DNA of 64,000 nucleotides from Rhodospirillales bacterium (GCA_016712595.1 JADJQT010000001.1:1857501-1921500), one strand, 5' to 3'; counted from the first letter of the stretch, positions 17,042 to 26,625 are shown. Notes: generated by a model from the sequence alone, not told the origin. A program made the numbers and translations.

Positions 17042-17068
17042 TCACGTTTCCCGCGGCGGGCGCGGCCA

Positions 17069-19093
17069 GTGGTTTCGGCCGTGTCCGTGTGCGTGGCGTG
17101 CTGCGCAAGCAGCGATCGCCACGTTTACAGACCGTTCACTCTACGTACCCGCCGGGGCGCCTTGGCCGTGGCGGCGGCTACTGTGCGCGCATGTCTGATC
17201 GCCTTGGCGGCGGTGCTCGCAACGTTGACGACGGCGCGGGCCGTTCGCAGCGATGATTACCTCGCCGAACTCATTGGTCGAGCCCGCTCCGAGCGGTTGG
17301 CATCCGATCCGCAGTGGCTCGCCCTCGGCTTTTATGTCCCCGACCTGTTCGGCAGTGGTGTTGACAGCCTGATCGATAATCCCGGTTTTTTTCTCGCTAA
17401 AGGTGGCAGGTCGGATCCGGCCTCCGAGCTGGAAGCCAGCCTTGCCGCGTTCGCGGAGCCCGCCCACACCGGCGATATCGACTCTCACCCGCAATGCTCC
17501 AAACCAGCGCGTTACCGATGGTTGCGCACGCGTCTTGGATTCGATTCTGCACGCCTGCCGGAGCAGCCGTGCCCCAAGCTTGCGGCATGGTTGGCGCGCA
17601 TCGATCCCGGCGAGGTTTCTTTGATCTTTCCCGCCGCCTACCTCAACAACCCGTCGTCGATGTTCGGACACACGCTCATTCGCTTCGATCCACCGCCCGA
17701 ACGACGCAAAGGAGCCTTGACCGGGCATACGGCACACTTCGCCGCTGACCATCACGGCGAGACCGGTGCTCTGTTCGCACTTAAGGGACTCGCAGGTGGC
17801 TACCAAGGATATTTCGCAACGTTGCCATATTACGAGAAAGTGACACAGTACAGCGATATTGAGAACCGTGACATTTGGGAATATATGCTCAATATTTCCT
17901 CTGATGGGCAGCGAATGATGCTTTATAGCCTGTGGGAGGTCAATCTGCAGCCGATCAGCTACTATTTTTTCTCGACGAATTGTTCTTTTGTTCTGTTATC
18001 CTTGCTGAATGTCGCCCGTCCTGACCTGCGAGTGATCGAGCGCTTTCCCGTCTATGCGATACCGGTTGATACGGTGCGGGCCGTCGTCGAAGGCACAGGG
18101 TTGCTGCGTCAAGCGACGTTCCGACCGGCACAGCGAACCGATATTGCCCACCGGTGGAGCCAGCTTGATACCACCGAGCGGCGCATCACGGCGGCGCTGA
18201 TCGACGGCTCGTCGGTGCCGGATGACGCGGCTCTGCAGGCACTTACTCCCCAGCGCCGCGCGCGGGTGATTGAGGTCGCCCAAGCCTACCTTCAGTACCA
18301 AATCGAGACCGGCGCAACCGAGCGCCCGGAGATGGCGCCGCGGGCTATGGCGCTTCTGCGTGCCCGGTCCGCGATCCAGGGAATTCCGCCGGAAGAGCAA
18401 GCCCCGACGCCACCGGTACGCCCCGACGAAGGGCACCATTCAGCCCGCCTAGCTGCTGGCGGCGGTGCAACCGGAAACCAGCCTTTTGCCGAAGTCGCCC
18501 TTCGCCCCGCTTACCACGACCTGCTCGATCCGGCCGGCGGCTACGTGGTGGGAGCGGCAATCGATTTTCTCGACATCCACCTACGCTGGTACGAGAGTCC
18601 GGTGCCGATGCTCGAAAGCGCCACGTTAATCGGCATCGAATCGATCACGCCCCGCGACACGCTCTTCCAGGCGCTCTCCTGGCGCGTTCGCTTCGGTGTG
18701 GACCGTTGGCGAGACCATGCCGCGCGCGCCGGCGATCTCGTCGGGGCGGCCGGGGGTGGTGCTGGTCCCAGTTGGTCGCTGTCGGATACCGCGCGCGTCT
18801 ATGCCTTCGCCGATACCGCACTGCTTGCCGACGGGTACTGGCCGCATGGGAGGATCTTCTCCATCGGGCCGGCGATGGGGCTTTTGTGGTCGCCTGCACC
18901 CGGGTGGACGGTACGCCCCGAGGCGCGCGGAATGCTCGTCGTCGAAGGTGGCGCCGCGGAGGCGTTCGAAGCATCATTGGAGCAAGGTTTTGCACTCGCA
19001 CGCGATACCGCGCTACGCATCGCCGTTTCGGCACGTAACGACGGCGATGCCACCTATCCGGAAATCTCGACGATGCTCGATTGGTATTTTTGA
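17069..19093 (+). CDS. DUF4105 (Lnb N-terminal domain) membrane-associated protein
   Basis: A 674-residue protein whose central region has the DUF4105 signature VSLIFPAAYLNNPSSMFGHT followed by LIRFDPP. DUF4105 is the Lnb domain, named from the Enterococcus lipoprotein intramolecular transacylase, in which Cys/His-type acyl chemistry has been proposed. A hydrophobic segment (ACLIALAAVLATLTTARA) after about 30 residues looks like a signal peptide, so the true start may lie downstream of the GTG used here. The C-terminal third alternates short beta-like segments ending in DWYF, resembling an outer-membrane barrel. It is followed 2 nt later by a lipoprotein hydrolase gene, implying co-translation. 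Confidence 0.8.
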   Translation: MVSAVSVCVACCASSDRHVYRPFTLRTRRGALAVAAATVRACLIALAAVLATLTTARAVRSDDYLAELIGRARSERLASDPQWLALGFYVPDLFGSGVDSLIDNPGFFLAKGGRSDPASELEASLAAFAEPAHTGDIDSHPQCSKPARYRWLRTRLGFDSARLPEQPCPKLAAWLARIDPGEVSLIFPAAYLNNPSSMFGHTLIRFDPPPERRKGALTGHTAHFAADHHGETGALFALKGLAGGYQGYFATLPYYEKVTQYSDIENRDIWEYMLNISSDGQRMMLYSLWEVNLQPISYYFFSTNCSFVLLSLLNVARPDLRVIERFPVYAIPVDTVRAVVEGTGLLRQATFRPAQRTDIAHRWSQLDTTERRITAALIDGSSVPDDAALQALTPQRRARVIEVAQAYLQYQIETGATERPEMAPRAMALLRARSAIQGIPPEEQAPTPPVRPDEGHHSARLAAGGGATGNQPFAEVALRPAYHDLLDPAGGYVVGAAIDFLDIHLRWYESPVPMLESATLIGIESITPRDTLFQALSWRVRFGVDRWRDHAARAGDLVGAAGGGAGPSWSLSDTARVYAFADTALLADGYWPHGRIFSIGPAMGLLWSPAPGWTVRPEARGMLVVEGGAAEAFEASLEQGFALARDTALRIAVSARNDGDATYPEISTMLDWYF

Positions 19094-19095
19094 GC

Positions 19096-19992
19096 ATGTT
19101 GGTGCGCCGCCTGCGTGCACTACCGCTGTCGGCGCCGCTGCTCGTTGCCGCTTGTACCGGCGTGTTCTTTCAGCCGATGCGTACGCAGGTGCTTACCCCG
19201 GCTGACATCGGTCTGACCTATCGCGATCTGTGGTTCGATGCGGACGACGGCATGCGCCTGCATGGTTGGCTGCTTACCACGTCGGGGCCGAGTCGCGGTT
19301 TACTGCTATTCTTGCATGGTAACGCCGAGAACATCTCGACACACATCGCCAGCGTTGCTTGGCTGCCGGCTGCGGGCTTCGCTGTCCTGTTGTTTGACTA
19401 CCGTGGCTATGGCCTGTCAGCCGGCACCCCCGATCTAGACGGCCTGCACCGCGACGCCGAAGCGGCGCTGGAGGCGGCCTTCGATCAACCGGAGGCATCG
19501 CCGTCCGGCGTCGCCGTATTCGGCCAGAGCCTGGGCGGGGCATTGGCGATCACAGCGCTTGCCCGCTCGCCCCAGCGCCACCGCGTACGGGCGCTCATCG
19601 TCGAGGGAGCCTTTGCCGGTTATCGGAGTATCGCCCGTGAGGTACTTGCCCGCTCGTGGCTGACATGGCCGTTGCAATGGCCGCTGTCTCTGACCATAGA
19701 TAATCGCTATCGGCCGCGCGAGGCGATCGGAGAAATAGCCCCGACGCCGGTCCTAATCATTGAGGGCGCGGACGATCCAATCATCGCGCCTGCGAACGGC
19801 GAGGCCCTTTTCGCCGCGGCGGGCGAACCGAAGGCACTGTGGCTGGCTTCAGGAGGGCATATCGCCGCCTTTCGTGCATCGGCGATGCAGCACCGGCTGC
19901 TTACCTATCTGATGCGATGTGCGTTCGCGGCGGAGCCGGATGCGGCGGCGTGCCGTGGGCTGGACGCCGCCGGTCCTGCACCTCACGCATAG
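19096..19992 (+). CDS. Alpha/beta-hydrolase lipoprotein
   Basis: A 298-residue predicted lipoprotein hydrolase. Residues 1-21 form a signal with lipobox LLVAAC. The fold shows the oxyanion segment LLFLHGNAENIS, nucleophile elbow GQSLGGAL, Asp in IIEGADDPI and His in SGGHIAAF. It matches the BEM46/YfhR-like serine hydrolases; the substrate is unknown. I start at ATG 19096, two bases after the DUF4105 stop, instead of the TTG at 19081 that overlaps it. Its last 10 bases overlap the 3' end of the convergent GH57 gene. Confidence 0.85.
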   Translation: MLVRRLRALPLSAPLLVAACTGVFFQPMRTQVLTPADIGLTYRDLWFDADDGMRLHGWLLTTSGPSRGLLLFLHGNAENISTHIASVAWLPAAGFAVLLFDYRGYGLSAGTPDLDGLHRDAEAALEAAFDQPEASPSGVAVFGQSLGGALAITALARSPQRHRVRALIVEGAFAGYRSIAREVLARSWLTWPLQWPLSLTIDNRYRPREAIGEIAPTPVLIIEGADDPIIAPANGEALFAAAGEPKALWLASGGHIAAFRASAMQHRLLTYLMRCAFAAEPDAAACRGLDAAGPAPHA

Positions 19993-21572
19993 AGTCGAAA
20001 ATCGATATCGGGGAAGATCGTATCCATCGCTTCGAGCGCGGCGAGTTGATTGGGGTCAACGCTCCCGCTCTCGATGGTATCAGCAAGAACGTGGAAGCGA
20101 GCGATATGATCGCGGATGCGACCGTACGCGTAGTCGACGTTGGTGCCGGTTTTCATGATGAACGCCCAGTCAGACGACTGTGCCAGCAGCAACGATCGTG
20201 CTGCCTGATTGAGGGTGCGTTCTTCGATCGAGCCGCGAGCTGCGCTGTCGCGCTTGGCGCGGGCGATCGCCTGCATGCGGCCGGCAGCGTCGTGCAGATG
20301 ACGATAGATCCAGTCGTTGCCTGGATTGAGCCAGAATGAGCTATAGCCTTGATCTCCCCAGCTTGACGCCGATGGCGTCGCGACCTGGGTGCCCGGATGG
20401 CGGTTGAGGTAGTCGGACGGCGTTGCCAAAGCCACGGACTTTTGATCGTAGGCCAACTTGCGGATGAAAAAGTTCAGCCATTGCGGCCCCTCGAACCACC
20501 AATGGCCAAACAATTCGGCGTCAAACAGCGCGGTGATTATCGGTGGGCGCACCATGTGCGGCGCGCAACGATCGATCATCTGGATTTGGCGGGCAAGAAA
20601 GTCTGAGGCGTGCACGTCAGCGCGTTCGCGCGCTGCGGCCGGTTGGTAAACTTCCTTGTGATCACTGCGGCCGGTGATCCGATGGTACTTGAAACCGGTG
20701 AAGACGCGTGTGCTGCCGTCGAGGATGAAAGGGCGGATGTATTCGAAATCGAGGTCGAAACCAATATCGCGGTAGAAGTCGCGATAGAAGGGATCGCCTG
20801 GATACCCTTCGTCGGAGCTCCATACCAGCCGGGACGAGGCCGGATCGCGACCAAAGGCGTAAACGGCATTGCCGCAGTCGAGCGGTGCCAGATAGCCGTA
20901 GTGAGGGCGGGTGACCGCGTTCATGATGGCGTGCGTCTCGACGAAGAAAAATCGGCCGCCGACCGCGGCGACATGCTCTTCCAATCCCGGATAATAGCCG
21001 CACTCGGGAAGCCAGAATCCGGGCACGTCGTGGCCAAACGCAGATCGGTATGCATCGGCGGCAACCTGGAGCTGCGTGCGTACGGCGCACGGCTGGGTTT
21101 TGAGGATTGGCAGAAACCCGTGCGTGGCCCCTGCCGTCGCGATTTCCAGCACGCCCGCGTCCTGCAGGCGGCGAAACGCGGCGATCAGGTCGCATTTGCA
21201 GTGCTCGACGTAATATTGTCGGGTCTCGTATAGCAGGCCTCGATACATTCGGGCGACGTCGAGGACGCGGGGATCTCCATGATTGCGCAGGATCTCACGA
21301 TCACCCAGCTGTTCCATCTTTCCGAGGTGCGCGAGGAAGCGGTCTTGGAGAAACGGATCACGCAGCATGGCAATGAGGGGAGGGGAGATCGACAGGGTAA
21401 TCCGAAAGGGCACGCCATCGTCGACGAGTGTGTCGAATACGCGCAACAGCGGTACGTATGTATCGATGATCGCCTCGAACAGCCACGTCTCTTCGAGGAA
21501 ACTGTCGTACTCGGGATGGCGAACGAACGGCAGGTGGGCATGTAAAACCAGGCAGAAATAACCGCGCGCCAA
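19983..21572 (-). CDS. GH57 1,4-alpha-glucan branching enzyme
   Basis: GH57 branching enzymes (DUF1957 type) form alpha-1,6 branches in glycogen. The 529-residue protein has motif 1 LVLHAHLPFVRHPEY near the start, GFWLPECGYYPG with the likely nucleophile Glu, motif 4 FDAELFGHWWFEGP with the acid/base Asp, and the C-terminal helical domain (SSWGDQGYSSFWLNPGNDW, SSDWAFIMKTGTNVDYA) typical of branching members. I place the start at TTG 21572: AGGAGG stands nine bases before it and overlaps the stop codon of the DUF4912 gene, and the protein then begins MARGYFCLVLHAH as relatives do. This implies translational coupling. Confidence 0.9.
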   Translation of the reverse strand: MARGYFCLVLHAHLPFVRHPEYDSFLEETWLFEAIIDTYVPLLRVFDTLVDDGVPFRITLSISPPLIAMLRDPFLQDRFLAHLGKMEQLGDREILRNHGDPRVLDVARMYRGLLYETRQYYVEHCKCDLIAAFRRLQDAGVLEIATAGATHGFLPILKTQPCAVRTQLQVAADAYRSAFGHDVPGFWLPECGYYPGLEEHVAAVGGRFFFVETHAIMNAVTRPHYGYLAPLDCGNAVYAFGRDPASSRLVWSSDEGYPGDPFYRDFYRDIGFDLDFEYIRPFILDGSTRVFTGFKYHRITGRSDHKEVYQPAAARERADVHASDFLARQIQMIDRCAPHMVRPPIITALFDAELFGHWWFEGPQWLNFFIRKLAYDQKSVALATPSDYLNRHPGTQVATPSASSWGDQGYSSFWLNPGNDWIYRHLHDAAGRMQAIARAKRDSAARGSIEERTLNQAARSLLLAQSSDWAFIMKTGTNVDYAYGRIRDHIARFHVLADTIESGSVDPNQLAALEAMDTIFPDIDFRLYA

Positions 21573-21585
21573 CGTAAGGGACCTC

Positions 21586-22836
21586 CTATTCGGCCGGACG
21601 ATCCGCATCGTCAACGAGCAGCGACGATAATAACAGCGCTCCGTTTGGCAGCGGCCGCGAAATCGAAAACGTTCCGTCCGGACGAAGCGGAACGTCGCGT
21701 CCGGACAGCTGTAGCCGCGTTCCTGGTCGAACCCGGCCGAAGATGTGCACCTCGGCGTTGATCTCGAACGCCACCGTCTCGCGCCCAAGCGCGAAGCTCG
21801 ACAAGGTGAGCACGTTTTCCAACGGCAGAGCCGCCGGAGCGTCTGTTTGCGGAAAATCTACGGCCGGCGCCACCTCGGGTGTGTTCGCCCCCGGATCGAA
21901 TGCAGCAGGCCCCTCGGGCGCGGCCGCTTGCGGCGGCGTCGACTCCGGATGGGGAGAAGTGGGCTCGGCGATGAGCTCGGCGGGTAGGAATCCGCCGATC
22001 AGCGGCGATGGATCGTATTCTCCGGACTCCATCGGCGGCAGGGGAAACGGATGGCGGACCGGATCCGGCAACGCGTCAGCCATATCAAGTCCGGGCCGGG
22101 GCATTGCTACGATGCCTAACGCTTCGCCTGCGGGAGTCGATGGTTCGGATGGGTGGGACGGCGACGTCGGTCCCATTGGCGCACTGGTAGCCTTACCCGC
22201 GGCTTCGTCGTCTTGAGGCTCGCTCGGGGGCAGGGGAATGGGGTGGCGAACTGGCTCGTCGGACAGCGGGCCTGGTGGGGCCACCGCTGTTGGCGGCTCC
22301 ACCTTATGTTGCGGCGTTGCCGCGGCGGGCGTCGCCGTGTCCTGTGCCGGACCGAGTGCCGGTAATCGTACCGTATCGGAGGCGATCAGCGTTAAGAGCT
22401 GACCGTCGGGCTGGCGCAGGCCCAGGGCGCTCCGGTATTCGCGTGCTGTCTCCCAGACGTCGACGTAGCAACGGCCGTGCAGGCCGACAACCTCGACATC
22501 AAAAGACGAACCAAGCTCAAGGGTATCCGCAACTGTGGAGACGCGCAGCACCATCGGCGCGTGGCTCCCAGTCGCGCCAAGCGTGTGCCGCGCGGCCTCG
22601 ACAGCTTCGGCGGGGAGCGACCAGAACGCATGAATGTGATGCGGATCCACGTCGATCAGCACGAGTTCGGGATCGCTCGACCAACGCGGGAACGCACTGC
22701 GGACGTCTTCGGCAACCTGTCTCAATGCCTCCGGTGCCCTTGGACCGCCGGTTTTTTCTTGCGCTATCGCAGTTGGTTGAGACCTGGGGTTGAGCTTCGC
22801 AAGTGCTTCGAGATATTGATTCGCGTCCGCATTCAA
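21586..22836 (-). CDS. DUF4912 protein, Pro-rich, coupled to GH57
   Basis: A 416-residue protein. Its N-terminal half has the DUF4912 features LVLIDVDPHHIHAFWSLPAE, RVSTVADTLELGSSFDVEV and a CYVDVWE segment, a carbohydrate-binding-like domain often next to GH57 genes. A long Pro/Ala/Glu-rich linker (about residues 170-330, with two DEPVRHPIPLPP/DPVRHPFPLPP repeats) leads to a beta-rich C-terminal domain (EINAEVHIFGRVRPGTRLQL). A TTG at 22836 preceded by GAGG is chosen; the upstream 72 codons in frame have no family character. It is the first gene of a two-gene unit with the branching enzyme. Confidence 0.75.
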   Translation of the reverse strand: MNADANQYLEALAKLNPRSQPTAIAQEKTGGPRAPEALRQVAEDVRSAFPRWSSDPELVLIDVDPHHIHAFWSLPAEAVEAARHTLGATGSHAPMVLRVSTVADTLELGSSFDVEVVGLHGRCYVDVWETAREYRSALGLRQPDGQLLTLIASDTVRLPALGPAQDTATPAAATPQHKVEPPTAVAPPGPLSDEPVRHPIPLPPSEPQDDEAAGKATSAPMGPTSPSHPSEPSTPAGEALGIVAMPRPGLDMADALPDPVRHPFPLPPMESGEYDPSPLIGGFLPAELIAEPTSPHPESTPPQAAAPEGPAAFDPGANTPEVAPAVDFPQTDAPAALPLENVLTLSSFALGRETVAFEINAEVHIFGRVRPGTRLQLSGRDVPLRPDGTFSISRPLPNGALLLSSLLVDDADRPAE

Positions 22837-23147
22837 CGTTTTTTTCCTCTGTCGAGTGTCGACTTTCGGACTTCTCGGCGACAGCAGGCCCTCCCGCGAG
22901 CACGATGCCGGTATTCCAGCAAATACACCGGAACGGATACCGCGAGCAATGTCTGGTGCAGAACGGTCGGGCGCTCTGCCTACGCAAGGCGGGTTCCACC
23001 TGAATGCTCGTGCGTGGCTTTCGTTTGGCGATCGCGGCAGAATTCTGTGCATCTTCGGAAGAAAACCCGGCGCGGCATATTTTGTTCCTTGCGGGACGCC
23101 GAGAGAGTCTGGACAGGTAGGGCGGGGTTGGCGATGGGAAGGTCGTT

Positions 23148-24152
23148 ATGACGGATCAACATTTCTCCTTGCATGCGGGAGTGGAACCGGGGCTACGGTT
23201 CGCTTGCGTTCTTGATGGGCGTGGAAGTTGCACCGAAATCGACTGGCGCCATGCGAAGACATGGCAGCCGAGCCAGGGGTTCTTATGGATTCACCTCGAG
23301 CGCGATACACCCGAAGCAGAGCTGTGGCTGCGCGAGGAAAGTGGGCTGGAATCGCTGGTGATTGATGCCCTGCTCAACGATGAATCGCGCCCGACGATCA
23401 GATCGTTTGACGGAGACCTGCTGCTGGTTCTGCGCGGCGTTAACTTCGCGGAGAAGAACGAGGTTGAACTGGTCCCCATTCACATCTGGATTGACGAACG
23501 GCGAGCGATCACCCTGCGTGACAAGGACCACGCGCTGAGCGCGTTGCGTGACATCCGCGTCGCACTGCTTACCGGAAGGGGACCGCGCCGACCGGGCGGC
23601 CTCCTGGTGCAGATTTGCGAGAAAATCGTCCGCGATGTTGCGCCCGACGTCGAGACGATGGATGACGACGTCGAGCAACTCGAGGAAGAGGTCATCAGCG
23701 GCGCTTCGAGCGAATTGCGCCGCTCGCTTGCCGATATGCGTCGTCGTGCCGTTCACCTCCGTCGCTATCTCGGCCCGCAACGCGAGGCGCTCATCCGGCT
23801 GCAGACTGAGGACAGCGGGATTCTCGACAAGCATGACCGGCTGCGCCTGCGCTGTTGCATCGACAGCCTCATTCGTTTTCTCGAAGACCTCGACGCGCTC
23901 CGCGATCGCGCGACGATCCTGCACGAGGAACTGGCGGCGCAGATCTCTGAAAAAATCTCGCTCACGTCAAACCGCCTAACTGCACTCGCCGCCCTGCTGC
24001 TGCCGCCAAGCCTCGTCGCTGGCTTGCTCGGCATGAACGTCGGCGGAATACCAGGGCAACAAAGCCCGCTCGCCTTCTGGGAGTTGACGGCATTGATGAT
24101 CGTCCTGCTCACGGCGCAGGCCTTCATTCTGCGCCGGATCGGATGGCTGTAA
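23148..24152 (+). CDS. zntB: ZntB/CorA-family divalent metal transporter
   Basis: A 334-residue inner-membrane transporter for Zn2+ or Mg2+. A large cytoplasmic N-terminal domain (GFLWIHLERD, DESRPTIRSFDGDLLLVLRG) and long helix lead to two C-terminal membrane segments; the first is followed by the selectivity motif GMNVGG. The ending LRRIGWL is typical of ZntB. It is divergent from the DUF4912/GH57 pair, across about 310 bp that also contain shadow frames only. Confidence 0.85.
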   Translation: MTDQHFSLHAGVEPGLRFACVLDGRGSCTEIDWRHAKTWQPSQGFLWIHLERDTPEAELWLREESGLESLVIDALLNDESRPTIRSFDGDLLLVLRGVNFAEKNEVELVPIHIWIDERRAITLRDKDHALSALRDIRVALLTGRGPRRPGGLLVQICEKIVRDVAPDVETMDDDVEQLEEEVISGASSELRRSLADMRRRAVHLRRYLGPQREALIRLQTEDSGILDKHDRLRLRCCIDSLIRFLEDLDALRDRATILHEELAAQISEKISLTSNRLTALAALLLPPSLVAGLLGMNVGGIPGQQSPLAFWELTALMIVLLTAQAFILRRIGWL

Positions 24153-24192
24153 ACGCGCAGCCCAGATATCAGCGAACGATTTTATGTTAGAT

Positions 24193-24229
24193 ATACCTCA
24201 AAGGGGAGGGATCGTCCCTCCGTAGGTAT
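24193..24229 (+). promoter_or_regulatory. Two-tier hairpin before the methyltransferase gene
   Basis: Inner arms GGAGGGA (24205-24211) and TCCCTCC (24215-24221) are enclosed by outer arms ATACCT (24193-24198) and AGGTAT (24224-24229). It stands 40 nt after zntB and 8 nt before the methyltransferase ATG, so it could terminate zntB, regulate translation of the next gene by masking its ribosome site, or bind a protein. There is no T-run. Confidence 0.4.
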
Positions 24230-24237
24230 CGGTCACG

Positions 24238-25038
24238 ATGATGTGCGGTGGATGTGCGCCGTCGTCGCGATCCGCTCGACGGAGCAATGCTGTGATCGAT
24301 GCGATAGCTGTGTGCCGTAAATATGTATCCGCCCATCCATCGCTGCTTTCTTCTCTGCTGTTCGGCCATTTGCATAAGGCATTTGGTCGCAACGGTCGGG
24401 GGTGCGTTCCAGAAGAGTTATCCGAAGCGTTTATCCGCACCGAGGTGACCAGTACCGGCCAATTTTCCGCTGACTGGTTTTCTCCCAACATCGCACATCT
24501 CTATCCGGCGCTTCGTGGCATGTGCCGCCCGTTTGAGCGATACCTCGAAATCGGCGTTTACGAGGGCTTGTCGACTGTCTGGTTCGGCGCATACCTGCGG
24601 AAGTTCGGCCGTTGCCCGAACCTCGTCTGCATTGATCCGTTCTTCGGCCACGAAACCGTAGGCGAGGAACGGGGAGTGCACATCGAAGCGAACTTCGATC
24701 ATAACGTCGCTCAGTTTTTGGGCGACCTTACGGTGCGCAAGATCAAGGACGTATCACAGCGCGTGCTGCCGGAGATGATCGAGTCGGGAGAGCGCTTCGA
24801 TGTGATCTACGTGGATGGCTCTCATCACACGCTTGACGTGATGACCGATGCGGTGATGGCCTGGCGGCTGCTGGAAGAAAATGGGCTGCTGATCTTTGAC
24901 GACTATTTCTGGCAACCACCCGACGTCTATGACCGGCCGCTCCCGGCGGTGAACTGCTTCCTCGATCTTATCGCCGGGCAATTCCGCGTCGTTGACTGCT
25001 ACCATCAGGTCATCGTTGAAAAACGCGTCCCCGTCTGA
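24238..25038 (+). CDS. Class I SAM-dependent methyltransferase
   Basis: A 266-residue protein whose middle holds the Rossmann motif I ERYLEIGVYEGLSTVWFGAY, an acidic loop LVCIDPFFGHE, motif with FDVIYVDGSHHTLDVMTDAV and a strand LLIFDDYFW, matching Methyltransf_24-type enzymes. The substrate cannot be told. ATG 24238 is tandem with a second ATG at 24241; a GTG at 24292 is a shorter alternative. It lies between zntB and the second GH57 gene. Confidence 0.75.
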   Translation: MMCGGCAPSSRSARRSNAVIDAIAVCRKYVSAHPSLLSSLLFGHLHKAFGRNGRGCVPEELSEAFIRTEVTSTGQFSADWFSPNIAHLYPALRGMCRPFERYLEIGVYEGLSTVWFGAYLRKFGRCPNLVCIDPFFGHETVGEERGVHIEANFDHNVAQFLGDLTVRKIKDVSQRVLPEMIESGERFDVIYVDGSHHTLDVMTDAVMAWRLLEENGLLIFDDYFWQPPDVYDRPLPAVNCFLDLIAGQFRVVDCYHQVIVEKRVPV

Positions 25039-25183
25039 GTACGAGAGGGGCTCTCCGAACCGGCGTATTTGGCACACGATCGATGCAGGTTCGGCACGGG
25101 TTGCGTCAGCGTCTGTCGCGCGCTAAGCCTTAAGGACAAGCTGCTGATACAACAAGAACGGGGTTGGGAGGAAATTCCGCACC

Positions 25184-26539
25184 ATGTCCGAAATCTATCA
25201 TGCTTTGGTGCTTAATCTGCACCAGCCGCCGAGCAATCTTGACGATCTGATCGAACAGAACGACTGGGAAGTTAAGGAGATCCTGTTCGCGCTCGACAGG
25301 ATGCCGCGGTCGTTGTGGGCTTACGAAGATCTTGCTCGTGTCCACTTGTCGATGTCGGGTTCGCTTCTCGAAACGCTTTCGCACCCCGAATTCCAGCGCA
25401 GGGTTTACGATACGGTAGACTGCGGCACGCTGCTCTGGTCTTTGCAGAACACCAAAATTTTCGAGATCTTGGGCACCGGTTATTACCATCCCGTACTGGC
25501 GTTGATCCCGCAAGCCGACTGGGATGAGCAGATTGCGCGCTGGCAAGGGCTTGCCCGCCACATCTTCTGGCGCCCGAATTTTTCCGGGTTCTGGCCCCCG
25601 GAGATGGGCTTCGATATGAAGCTGATTCCTCACCTGAAGAAGGCCGGCTACCGCTATGTGATGGTCGATTCCGAGTATGTCGATCCCATCGATTCGATGA
25701 GCTGGCAGGAGGTACGCTACCGGCCGCATATCGCGGAATACGAGGGGGCGGAGATCGTTATCGTCGTCCGCGATCGTGATCTCTCCAACGCTCAGCTCTC
25801 CGGCATGGAATATGGCTGGTTCATTAACGAACTCGTGGCCCGCACACGCTGGTGTGATTTCCCACCACTGGTGACCACCGCGTCCGACGGCGATAACGGT
25901 GGTTGGTTCCGCAACGTCAATCCGCTCGCCAATTTCTGGCATTATTTTTACCAGACGGCACTAAACGAGATTCGCGCCGGCAACTCACCGATGCGCCCGA
26001 CCCACATCGATACCTATCTCGATCGCTTTGGCGCGCACGGCCGGGTTACCGTGCGTCGGGGTGCCTGGAACACTGACACGCACCATGGCTGGGACTTTCA
26101 CCAGTGGCAAGGCAGCCAGGTACAGCGGGACGCGCTGGCTCGCGTTCATTCGGTTTCGCAAGCGTATCATCACCTCGCGGCACGTGCGCATGATAGACGC
26201 CACGGCGAACTTTCACGTGTTCTCGACGAGGCGCATTGGCGGCTGTTGCGCGCCGAGACGAGTTGCAACATTTACTGGGGCGAGGCCTGGGTGTGGAAAA
26301 CGCACAAGGATCTTGACATCGTTGACTGGCACCTCGGCGAAGCGCGAGCCGTGCTTGGGCCCGAACCCGAGCCCGTACCGACGGCTATTCCAGACGCGGA
26401 TGCTGATACGCTCGCGCCGGCAACCGAAGCACCTATGGCGGAGGCTGGCCTGAATGACGCGCAAGCAATGGCAACACTCGATGATTCGAGCCTAGTGACA
26501 GACCTGTCAGGAGCGGCGAAATTGGCGGCGGCTGGGTGA
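25184..26539 (+). CDS. GH57 glycoside hydrolase (second copy type)
   Basis: A 451-residue GH57 enzyme of alpha-amylase or glucanotransferase type. The fold begins YHALVLNLHQPPSNLDDL (motif 1), continues GFWPPEMGFDMKLIPHL with a probable catalytic Glu and TTASDGDNGGWF (motif 4 Asp), and lacks the HWWFEGP signature of branching enzymes. A C-terminal tail of about 80 residues rich in Pro, Ala and acidic residues replaces a folded domain. No signal peptide, so it would act on cytoplasmic glucan. The reaction cannot be assigned from sequence. It stands with the branching enzyme and glycogen genes. Confidence 0.8.
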   Translation: MSEIYHALVLNLHQPPSNLDDLIEQNDWEVKEILFALDRMPRSLWAYEDLARVHLSMSGSLLETLSHPEFQRRVYDTVDCGTLLWSLQNTKIFEILGTGYYHPVLALIPQADWDEQIARWQGLARHIFWRPNFSGFWPPEMGFDMKLIPHLKKAGYRYVMVDSEYVDPIDSMSWQEVRYRPHIAEYEGAEIVIVVRDRDLSNAQLSGMEYGWFINELVARTRWCDFPPLVTTASDGDNGGWFRNVNPLANFWHYFYQTALNEIRAGNSPMRPTHIDTYLDRFGAHGRVTVRRGAWNTDTHHGWDFHQWQGSQVQRDALARVHSVSQAYHHLAARAHDRRHGELSRVLDEAHWRLLRAETSCNIYWGEAWVWKTHKDLDIVDWHLGEARAVLGPEPEPVPTAIPDADADTLAPATEAPMAEAGLNDAQAMATLDDSSLVTDLSGAAKLAAAG

Positions 26540-26625
26540 GCGTTCAGGTCATCGGCAGCGCTAATGTGCGCTGCGCTGCCGCATCGGTTGGGTAAAAATC
26601 AGGATATCTGGCGAAGATCGCAGGC

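Noticed and set aside
21586..23052. Full-length 488-codon start of the DUF4912 gene
   Set aside because: The first 72 codons show no homology-like pattern and no ribosome site; the TTG at 22836 has GAGG before it.
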